Shown: positions 1 through 5,393 of the stretch, piece by piece
Position numbering within the stretch: position 1 is the stretch's first letter
How the letters are laid out: each line of letters opens with the position of its first letter
NCBI GenBank assembly: GCA_937899365.1
Contig: CALBPH010000341.1
Location: forward strand, 1 to 8,049
Source of the DNA: an uncultured Leptolyngbya sp.
GTDB taxonomy: Bacteria; Cyanobacteriota; Cyanobacteriia; Phormidesmidales; Phormidesmidaceae
DNA length: 8,049 nucleotides
Direction: 5' to 3'
The notes under the pieces: model-generated
Told to the model about the DNA's origin: nothing
The model's input: the letters and a program-made list of their open reading frames with translations, nothing else
Databases searched by the model: none
Program-made: the position numbers and the translations under genes

Positions 1-45
1 CACCTAGATCTACACTCTTTCCCTACACGACGCTCTTCCCGATCT
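1..45. other. Illumina TruSeq adapter remnant (not genomic)
   Basis: These bases match the inner part of the Illumina TruSeq universal adapter, ending in the typical GATCT at position 45. There are two differences: T instead of G at position 5, and one extra C in the CCC at 38-40. Reading toward position 1 on the minus strand, the adapter follows directly after genomic recQ sequence, as expected from read-through of a short insert that was left untrimmed at a contig end. It should be masked. The true genomic sequence of this window begins at about position 46. Confidence 0.97.
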
Positions 46-983
46 GTCGGGTGATTAATTCCCATGCCAAACGCACTGGTGCATACTACAAACTGACGAT
101 GCCCTTCCAACCACTCAGTCTCAATCCGTCGCCGTTCCCCACTGGCCAACCCTGCGTGATAAGCCGCAACCGAAAACCCTTGAGGTTTTAACCAGCTTGT
201 CAGTTCTTCTGCCGTACGTCGCGTCCTGACATACACCAATCCCGCCTGTCCAGAATGTGCCTTTATAAAGTTCACCATTGCTCGTCTGCGCCCACGTGGT
301 GTCCATACCAGCTTCACGGCTATATGCAGATTCTCTCGATAGGGACTCTGCTTGACTTCCTTGGGGTGGTGCAGCTGTAATACCTGACAAATAGTTTTCT
401 GTGCTGCCGGGTTAGCTGTTGCCGTAAACGCTGCAATCGGAAGCTGGGTGCCTGCAGGTTTATGCCTTAACAGCGCTGGCCTTACGGCTCCCAACCTTCG
501 GTATGTTGGCCGAAACGTATCTCCCCACTGCACTAGACAGTGGGCCTCATCCAAAATCAGACCGTTGATAATCACCTGGGGTTGACAGAGAGTGTCCCAA
601 ACTCGTTTACTCAGAAGAGTCTCCGGTGAGAGATACAAAAGTCTTAGTTTGTTATACTGAATCTGTCGCAGAATCTTTTTCTTTTCATAGGAAGCTAGCG
701 CACTACGGATTCTCTCTGCCGCTAGCTGTCGTTGCTTTAGCTCCTGTACTTGATTCTCCATTAATGCTACTAATGGAGAGATGACCAACGTGAGACCTTT
801 TTGTAACAGAGCCGGTAACTGGAAACAGATAGATTTTCCCCCACCCGTTGGCATTACGATGAGGGCATCTTGCTTTGACAACAATGTGCGAATTACATCA
901 TCCTGCGGTGGCCGAAAGCTGTCGTAACCCCAAATTTGTTTAAAGCGAGCTTCTACCTGCTGCCATGACGTTGTGGAAACCAT
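46..983 (-). CDS. recQ: RecQ family ATP-dependent DNA helicase, 3' end missing
   Basis: This is a superfamily 2 3'-5' DNA helicase of the RecQ family, which unwinds branched and recombination-intermediate DNA. About 312 residues are present, against roughly 470-500 in cyanobacterial RecQ. Visible motifs, numbered from the ATG at 983, are: the RecQ Q-motif region with FRPPQ (23-27), Walker A PTGGGKS (45-51), DEAH box (145-148), motif III AFTATA (185-190) and motif V TSAFGMGIN (302-310). Motif VI (QExGRAGRD) and the zinc and RQC regions would lie beyond the window and are absent only because the contig ends in adapter sequence. I prefer the ATG at 983 because AAGG lies 8 bases upstream and few residues precede the conserved WGYD segment. 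An in-frame ATG at 1001 would add six residues. The gene points away from position 1001 toward the contig end, on the same strand as the beta-lactamase-like gene. Confidence 0.95.
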
Positions 984-1001
984 TGATGCACCCTTACGCA
1001 T

Positions 1002-1149
1002 TGCTCCTAGGATTCCCGCTACCCCATGCCTGTGCGTAGTCGATACCTCATTCCTTCTTTGGAGAATCAACGGGTTGGGAAAACCGTTGTGCTATCCATA
1101 TACCCATTTCCCTGACCGATATTCCTCCTGAATCTGGAGGCAATTTTGC
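1002..1149. other. Intergenic gap between the beta-lactamase-like gene and recQ
   Basis: This 148-base gap lies between two minus-strand genes. It holds a small inverted repeat, CCTCC (1124-1128) and GGAGG (1136-1140), with a 7-base loop just after the upstream gene's stop. No T run follows on the minus strand, so it is a weak terminator candidate. A 19-codon minus-strand frame (1048-1107) follows a GGAGG, but its spacing is too long to be convincing. No promoter stands out. Confidence 0.5.
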
Positions 1150-2043
1150 TTACACTCCTATCTCATTCATCGCCGCTAATATTTGTGCTGACACAAATGG
1201 CAAAATCTTCTCATTTTCACTGTGCTCAGCGCCCTCAGTGAAGACCACCAATAGATAAGGATGTGCGCCGTCAGCTTCGATATAAGCTGCATCGTGGCGT
1301 ACTTTACTGGTTAGCCCGGCCTTAGACCAGACTTGGGTCTCGACTGGTACGCCTGCCCCTAAAAAGCCGGTTACCTGATTTTCTGGATCGGCTGTCAGTA
1401 CTTGAGGGTCAAGATCGCGGGTCATAAACCGCATCATGGTCTGACAACGGGCCGCATTGACCGCTACGCCACCGATAATGCTGTGGAGTAACCGAGCCGA
1501 TGCCTCCGTGGTGAGCATATTACGATTTTCGTAGCCGTCGCCCAGGTAGGCTCGCTCACGCCCATAGGGACCGTCACACCAAGTTTTTTGATTGGCATTA
1601 ATGGTGGCTAGCTCGGGCCATTTCAGAGTTTGTAGATAGCGGTTGACTAGGTTTCGCTGGTGTTTCCAGGTCTCAAAGGGACCAGGGGGTAGCTCTGGTC
1701 CGCTGGTAGTCCCAGTGAGTACATCCATGACATAGCCCGTGGCGTCATTGCTAGAGTCCACAATCATGTCGCGGATAGCGCGCTCTAGCTCTGGGCTCGT
1801 CTGGGTCATGCCTCGCTCCATCCATTCATGGATGGCTACTAGATAAAACAGCTTGATGACGCTGGCCGGGTAGATCCGCTCTACTCCCCGGTAGCTGGCT
1901 CCCTTGGGCTGATGCTGCCAGAAGTCGTCTGTACTCAGCGCTCCGCCCGTATTGACCGTGTAGGGGGGCTCATAGGCTAGCCAGGTAACGGCGATTTGGT
2001 TTTGAGCCAGTGTCGGAAAGCGTGCCCAGGTGAGGTCGAGCAC
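1150..2043 (-). CDS. Class A beta-lactamase-like serine hydrolase
   Basis: This is a penicillin-recognising serine hydrolase of the Beta-lactamase2 type (class A fold), probably acting on peptidoglycan peptides, beta-lactams or esters. Numbered from the GTG at 2043, the active-site motifs are: SxxK as SVIK (61-64), SDN replaced by SND (98-100) in the string SSND, and KTG replaced by KAG (241-243) in WSKAG. The TTEASARLL segment (178-186) corresponds to the helix after the omega loop, but I see no clear ExxLN with the Glu166 of true class A lactamases. Antibiotic hydrolysis is therefore doubtful. No signal peptide is visible. The start is uncertain: GTG 2043 is the only ordinary start codon in frame, yet the frame stays open to the stop at 2176-2178 and upstream codons (residues such as IALDPPLHQKLHQ) look like coding sequence. 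The carbonic anhydrase gene ends just upstream, so the two are probably cotranscribed. Confidence 0.85.
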   Translation of the reverse strand: MLDLTWARFPTLAQNQIAVTWLAYEPPYTVNTGGALSTDDFWQHQPKGASYRGVERIYPASVIKLFYLVAIHEWMERGMTQTSPELERAIRDMIVDSSNDATGYVMDVLTGTTSGPELPPGPFETWKHQRNLVNRYLQTLKWPELATINANQKTWCDGPYGRERAYLGDGYENRNMLTTEASARLLHSIIGGVAVNAARCQTMMRFMTRDLDPQVLTADPENQVTGFLGAGVPVETQVWSKAGLTSKVRHDAAYIEADGAHPYLLVVFTEGAEHSENEKILPFVSAQILAAMNEIGV

Positions 2044-2180
2044 CTGGTGAAGCTTTTGGTGGAGGGGAGGGTCGAGGGCAATGTATTCGGAGGTCCTGGG
2101 GGGGAGAGTGGCAGTAGGCTGATCTTGAACGGAGTCGAAATATAAGGGGGGTAGACTGCAGCAAACAAGGGATGACTACG

Positions 2181-2726
2181 CTATGAAAACCCTAAACTTG
2201 TCCCTTTGCCAGCGTGGGTCAGGGCTAGCTGCTCGTATTTTTTCGCATGGTCAACTAGGTCGTCTATTTCTTCAGGGGATAGCGCCTTTAGGACTTTACC
2301 GGGTACCCCGACGACCAAGGAACCTGGGGGGACATTTTTGGTTACTACTGCGCCTGCACCGACAATGCTGCCTGCACCTATGCGGACACCGTTGAGAATA
2401 ATGGCACCAATGCCAATGAGACAGCCACGCTCGATGTGGGCGCTGTGGACCACGGCGCGGTGGCCAATGGTGACGTAGTCTTCGAGAACGGTGGGTAAAG
2501 TTGGATCGCCGTGGAGTATGGCTCCGTCTTGGACATTGCTGTGGGCACCAATTTGGATCAGCTCGACGTCACCTCGGGCGACTGCGCCATACCAAATGCT
2601 GGCTCCTTGATGTATTTCCACGTTGCCGATAACGGTGGCCGTGGGGGCGATAAAAGCAGCTGGGGAGAGGTCGGGGGTTGGCCAAAAGCTATGGGGGGTG
2701 GTGCTAGCTGGAGTAGGATTGGTCAC
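2181..2726 (-). CDS. Gamma-class carbonic anhydrase family protein
   Basis: This is a left-handed beta-helix (hexapeptide repeat) protein of the gamma-carbonic anhydrase family (YrdA/Cam-like), normally a trimer that binds a metal between subunits. It has 181 residues, typical of the stand-alone bacterial form and far shorter than carboxysomal CcmM, which also carries Rubisco small-subunit-like repeats. The three expected metal-ligand histidines are present: H72 (LHGD), H89 and H94 (IGHRAVVH). The conserved Arg51 and Asp53 (RGD) and Gln66 (NVQD) are also present. Repeats of the [LIV]GxGA type run to about residue 127, followed by a C-terminal helix (PEEIDDLVDHAKKYEQLA). The start is GTG at 2726; no ATG lies in frame between it and the upstream stop at 2769-2771. 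It leads a minus-strand pair with the serine hydrolase. The ligands are intact, so it may interconvert CO2 and bicarbonate, but many members of this family have no measured activity. Confidence 0.93.
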   Translation of the reverse strand: MTNPTPASTTPHSFWPTPDLSPAAFIAPTATVIGNVEIHQGASIWYGAVARGDVELIQIGAHSNVQDGAILHGDPTLPTVLEDYVTIGHRAVVHSAHIERGCLIGIGAIILNGVRIGAGSIVGAGAVVTKNVPPGSLVVGVPGKVLKALSPEEIDDLVDHAKKYEQLALTHAGKGTSLGFS

Positions 2727-3004
2727 GAAATTATGTGGGGATGGGTCAGGGATAGGCCAGAGATAGATCTAATTTGACGGGATGTGCCTGGTGATGAACA
2801 TCAGAATGGACAAAACTCGCTGGAATAATGTATGTAGGGTTAAAGCGCCCTATTTTACCTCCCGTTATAATAAGGCGAGCGCAAGCTTAATGAGCCCTGT
2901 TTGGAGTGTGCTTTGCTACGTGTCGGTGATTTTGCCTGAACTCAACAATAGGGTGGTTGAGACGGGCTGATCTAGCTTGGGTGTCAATGTTTTAGTAAAC
3001 CCGC
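2727..3004. promoter_or_regulatory. Divergent intergenic region, probable promoters both ways
   Basis: This 278-base gap lies between the minus-strand carbonic anhydrase start and the plus-strand DUF2396 start, so it should drive transcription both ways. A perfect -10-like TATAAT sits at 2866-2871 on the plus strand, but no good -35 lies 16-18 bases upstream, and it would leave a leader of more than 120 bases. A short inverted repeat TGATG-AA-CATCA (2792-2803) could be an operator half-site pair. A 62-codon GTG-started plus-strand frame (2782-2970) resembles no family I know and I do not call it. I see no tRNA or riboswitch fold. Confidence 0.4.
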
Positions 3005-3514
3005 ATGATAAATTCTGCTTCTCAGTATCCGTTTTATGGGCCAGAGATAAAGTGCCCCCACTGTCGGCAGACGATTCCGGCATTGACGCTGACTGATAGT
3101 TACTTGTGTACGCGCCATGGTGCGTTTGAGGTCAGTCTGGACACCCAGGATTTGGTCCATGTGCAGTCGGGGCGTCACTGGCGTCAGTGGGAGGGGGATT
3201 GGTACCGGCAACATACCCATCCAGATGGGATTCGGTTTGAAATTCATGAGGCGTTGGACCGACTCTATACCGAAGGCTATCGAGCGACACGGGTAATTAT
3301 TGCAGAGCGTTATCGCCCTCTGGTCAAGTCTTATTTGGAGTACAGTGCTCCGTGGCGCGGTCAGGTGGATAAGGGGATGCCGAGGCTGTATGGTTTACCG
3401 GTGGTGTTTAGCCCATCTTCTCAAGAGGTGCCTCAATGGGAAGTGATCAATTTTGACTTAGAAAAGGAACCGGGTGTACCCAATAACTATCGATATCTAA
3501 AGTTTTTTGAGTAG
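3005..3514 (+). CDS. Cyanobacteria-specific CxxC-x14-CxxH protein (TIGR02652/DUF2396)
   Basis: This 169-residue protein has the defining pattern of a cyanobacteria-only family of unknown function: C17-x2-C20-x14-C35-x2-H38 near the N terminus. Those four residues are well placed to bind one zinc ion, like a zinc ribbon or treble-clef knuckle. The remainder is soluble and rich in Trp, Tyr and Arg, including a WRQWEGDWYRQHTHPDG stretch (60-76). I see no signal peptide or membrane segment. The length matches the family's usual size of about 170. The ATG at 3005 has no clear Shine-Dalgarno sequence, and the zinc motif sits at a normal distance from it. It is the first gene of a compact plus-strand cluster; the VOC gene starts 26 bases after its stop. 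The family is recognised with confidence but its function is unknown. A DNA, RNA or protein-binding role is only a guess. Confidence 0.9.
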   Translation: MINSASQYPFYGPEIKCPHCRQTIPALTLTDSYLCTRHGAFEVSLDTQDLVHVQSGRHWRQWEGDWYRQHTHPDGIRFEIHEALDRLYTEGYRATRVIIAERYRPLVKSYLEYSAPWRGQVDKGMPRLYGLPVVFSPSSQEVPQWEVINFDLEKEPGVPNNYRYLKFFE

Positions 3515-3531
3515 ATAGCCATTTTGGCGAT

Positions 3532-3535
3532 AGGA
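3532..3535 (+). promoter_or_regulatory. Ribosome binding site of the VOC gene
   Basis: AGGA lies five bases before the ATG at 3541, within the 26-base gap after the DUF2396 gene. It supports this ATG as the start. Confidence 0.55.
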
Positions 3536-3540
3536 CTACT

Positions 3541-3954
3541 ATGCACCATGCGTCGATTCGAACGGCGGATATTCACCGGGCCATGGCTTTTTATGAGCTG
3601 TTGGGGTTTGGCGTGGTGGAACGCTTTACGGCTGGCATTACCCTTGCCTGTTGGATGGAAGGGCTGGGGGGACGAATTGAGCTGATGCAGGTGCCGGAGC
3701 CAAAACCGGCGGCGGATGCGTTTAGTGATGAGCACTATACCGGTTACTATCATCTGTCATTTGACCTGACCCAGAGGGCTCAAAGTTTACCCGCGTGGCT
3801 AGATGAACTACGGCAGAATGCAGTTTCGCAAAATATACCACTGACCGTACTTTTGGAACCTCGTCAGCAAATGATTGGGGAGCATGTGTATGAAGTGGCG
3901 TTTATTGCTGATACTGATGGGCTACCGCTTGAATTTCTGCGTCGCTTGAAGTAA
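3541..3954 (+). CDS. VOC family protein (glyoxalase/bleomycin-resistance/dioxygenase fold)
   Basis: This 137-residue protein has one vicinal-oxygen-chelate domain made of two beta-alpha-beta-beta-beta modules, the fold of glyoxalase I, extradiol dioxygenases and bleomycin-binding proteins. The first module contains IRTADIHRAMAFYELLGF (6-23), the usual paired helix and strand start. Candidate metal ligands are all present: H3 (or H2), E47 (RIELMQ), H71 (YYHLSF) and E131 (PLEFL), which is the His/Glu/His/Glu set of glyoxalase I-type enzymes. It could therefore be a metal-dependent lyase or isomerase. Glyoxalase I proper is usually closely similar to E. coli GloA, and this protein is not obviously so, so I give no symbol and no substrate. 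It lies between the DUF2396 and AAA+-like genes with gaps of 26 and 16 bases, suggesting one transcript. The neighbours do not reveal a substrate. Confidence 0.88.
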   Translation: MHHASIRTADIHRAMAFYELLGFGVVERFTAGITLACWMEGLGGRIELMQVPEPKPAADAFSDEHYTGYYHLSFDLTQRAQSLPAWLDELRQNAVSQNIPLTVLLEPRQQMIGEHVYEVAFIADTDGLPLEFLRRLK

Positions 3955-3960
3955 CTGTTT

Positions 3961-3964
3961 AGGG
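3961..3964 (+). promoter_or_regulatory. Ribosome binding site deciding the AAA+-like start
   Basis: AGGG lies six bases before the ATG at 3971. An in-frame TTG at 3968 directly precedes that ATG but would leave only three bases of spacing, so the ATG is the better start. Confidence 0.5.
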
Positions 3965-3970
3965 TATTTG

Positions 3971-5332
3971 ATGGGTTCTAGTATTCCGTTTGCAAACAAT
4001 TGGGCTTACTTAGAGACCGAGCTAACCTGGCTAGAACGGCTACTGTTGGTGGCGGTGGCTCAGCAGCGGAAAAACTTGAAGTCAGTTACTCGGGTTGCGA
4101 AAACTTCCTCTGATCGAGCGACGAGTGATTGGTGGCAGGGGTTAGTGGCGATTAAAAATAGGGCCTATGACGATGTTGCACCCCAGTCGAGTGGCCAAGC
4201 GGGCGGGCAGTCGACTGGACGGCCGTCCCTGGGGTATCAAAAAACGTTAGACAAACGCATATTGCTGAGTCGGGCTAAGAAGATTGCCTTAGGACTGCCA
4301 ACGATGCAGTCGGTGTTGGGGCTAAGTTTGTTTGAAAAAAAGTTAGTGCTGATGGTGTTGGCTCCGGAGGTGCAGGTGCGTTATGGCAAGCTGTATCACT
4401 ATTTGCAGACGGGCACTCACTGTATGGCAGGGGCGTTACCTACGGTGGAGCTGGCGTTGCGGGTGCTGTGTCGCAATGAGGCTGAGCGACGACGGGCTCG
4501 GGTTTTGCTGACGGGACCTAAGTCTTTGCTGCAGCGTCAGGTGTTGCGCTGTGTGGAGGGGGCTCCGACGCTATTGGGGAGTCAGCTGCAGTTATCTCCT
4601 GAATGGGTGGATTATTTGCTGGCGGAAAACCCGGATCCTGTCTGGCCTGCACGGTTGATGGTGGCCGATCGGTTTGCCCGGGGCTGTCGGGAACGGATAA
4701 CGTGGCAGGAGCTAGTGTTGGCGGATGGGCTGAAGCAACAGTTGCAGACGATGGTTGCTCAGCCCCAGTGGCGACTGCTGTTGGTGGGCGATCCGGGGGT
4801 GGAAAAGGAGAAGGTTGCGATCGCACTTGCCACCCATCTACAGCACCCCTTGAAAATTCTAGACCTAGCCCAAATCCCATCCCAAGACTGGCCCGCTTGC
4901 CTCAGTGAGCTAACCCAGGCCGACTACCCTGTCGTCCTCATCAACGCTGCCCATCACTGGCTAGGCCGTGCTTCTGCGATTGATCGTGCGGGTTTGCAGC
5001 ACTGGCTGACCCAATCATCAGCCCAGATTATTTTCTCAGTCAGCCATCGCCATCTTGTCCGCCGTCACTGGCGGCAGCAGCTGACTGCCATTGATATTCC
5101 GATGCCCGACGCCGAGCTGCGGCTACAGCTGTGGCGCCAGACCTTTCCAGATGGTGTTAAATCTATGGGAAAAGTTCGCTGGAGTGCCCTGGCCCAAGGG
5201 ATATCGCTCTCCAACAGCCAGATTATGGAGATTGGTCGTCAGGCAGGCATGCTGGCACGAGATGAAGCCATCACTATCGACCATCTTCAACAGGCATTAG
5301 CTCAGCAGGGACAAGACTGGAAGCTGCGCTAA
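3971..5332 (+). CDS. Degenerate AAA+ ATPase-like protein of cyanobacterial type
   Basis: This 453-residue protein has two parts. The N-terminal part (about 1-250) starts with WAYLETELTWLERLLLVAVA and contains LSLFEKKLVLMVLAPEV (118-134). It resembles the helical/winged N-terminal region of cyanobacterial AAA family proteins that I recall only in outline. The C-terminal part (about 250-445) has the AAA+ layout, but its motifs are eroded. The Walker A region reads LLLVGDPGVEKEK (269-281): it keeps the first Gly, DPG and Lys279 but has Glu for the second Gly, and Glu for the Ser/Thr that coordinates Mg. The Walker B strand reads VVLINAAHHW (321-330), with Asn-Ala where Asp-Glu is expected. The sensor 2 helix (NSQIMEIGRQA, 414-424) lacks the usual GxxIR Arg. 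ATP hydrolysis is unlikely; a scaffold or regulatory role is an inference. It is the last gene of the plus-strand cluster. Its G/C skew reverses near codon 283 (see findings). Confidence 0.8.
   Translation: MGSSIPFANNWAYLETELTWLERLLLVAVAQQRKNLKSVTRVAKTSSDRATSDWWQGLVAIKNRAYDDVAPQSSGQAGGQSTGRPSLGYQKTLDKRILLSRAKKIALGLPTMQSVLGLSLFEKKLVLMVLAPEVQVRYGKLYHYLQTGTHCMAGALPTVELALRVLCRNEAERRRARVLLTGPKSLLQRQVLRCVEGAPTLLGSQLQLSPEWVDYLLAENPDPVWPARLMVADRFARGCRERITWQELVLADGLKQQLQTMVAQPQWRLLLVGDPGVEKEKVAIALATHLQHPLKILDLAQIPSQDWPACLSELTQADYPVVLINAAHHWLGRASAIDRAGLQHWLTQSSAQIIFSVSHRHLVRRHWRQQLTAIDIPMPDAELRLQLWRQTFPDGVKSMGKVRWSALAQGISLSNSQIMEIGRQAGMLARDEAITIDHLQQALAQQGQDWKLR
4817..4824. repeat. HIP1 palindrome GCGATCGC
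   Basis: This is an exact copy of the highly iterated palindrome typical of many cyanobacterial genomes. It encodes Ala283-Ile284-Ala285 of the AAA+-like protein and sits where the gene's G/C skew reverses. Confidence 0.9.
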
Positions 5333-5342
5333 TGGCTAGCCT

Positions 5343-5371
5343 GTGCCCATCCAACTTCAACATGAGGGCAC
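5343..5371. terminator. Weak inverted repeat between convergent genes
   Basis: GTGCCC (5343-5348) and GGGCAC (5366-5371) are perfect 6-base arms with a 17-base loop, lying between the stops of the AAA+-like gene (5332) and obg (5394). The place suits a bidirectional terminator, but the loop is long and there is no adjoining T run on either strand, so the call is tentative. Confidence 0.2.
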
Positions 5372-5393
5372 CTCTGCTTAACTGCCGGTGGCC

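Noticed and set aside
121..390. 89-codon minus-strand frame within recQ
   Set aside because: It lies out of frame inside the clear RecQ helicase frame, which carries all the conserved motifs.
1048..1107. 19-codon minus-strand frame downstream of a GGAGG, between the beta-lactamase-like gene and recQ
   Set aside because: The spacing between GGAGG and the ATG is too long, the peptide is very short and nothing supports translation.
1124..1140. CCTCC/GGAGG hairpin as a terminator after the beta-lactamase-like gene
   Set aside because: The stem is only five bases long and no T run follows on the minus strand.
2181..2726. Gamma-carbonic anhydrase as carboxysomal CcmM
   Set aside because: There are no Rubisco small-subunit-like repeats, the length fits the stand-alone family and no carboxysome genes are adjacent.
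2782..2970. 62-codon plus-strand frame with a GTG start in the divergent gap
   Set aside because: There is no recognisable family, no ribosome binding site and no coding-like composition. It overlaps the region expected to hold promoters.
4518..4880. 120-codon minus-strand frame rich in Pro, Ala and Ser, opposite the AAA+-like gene
   Set aside because: It is an antisense by-product of the G-rich third positions of the real gene, and no domain is seen.
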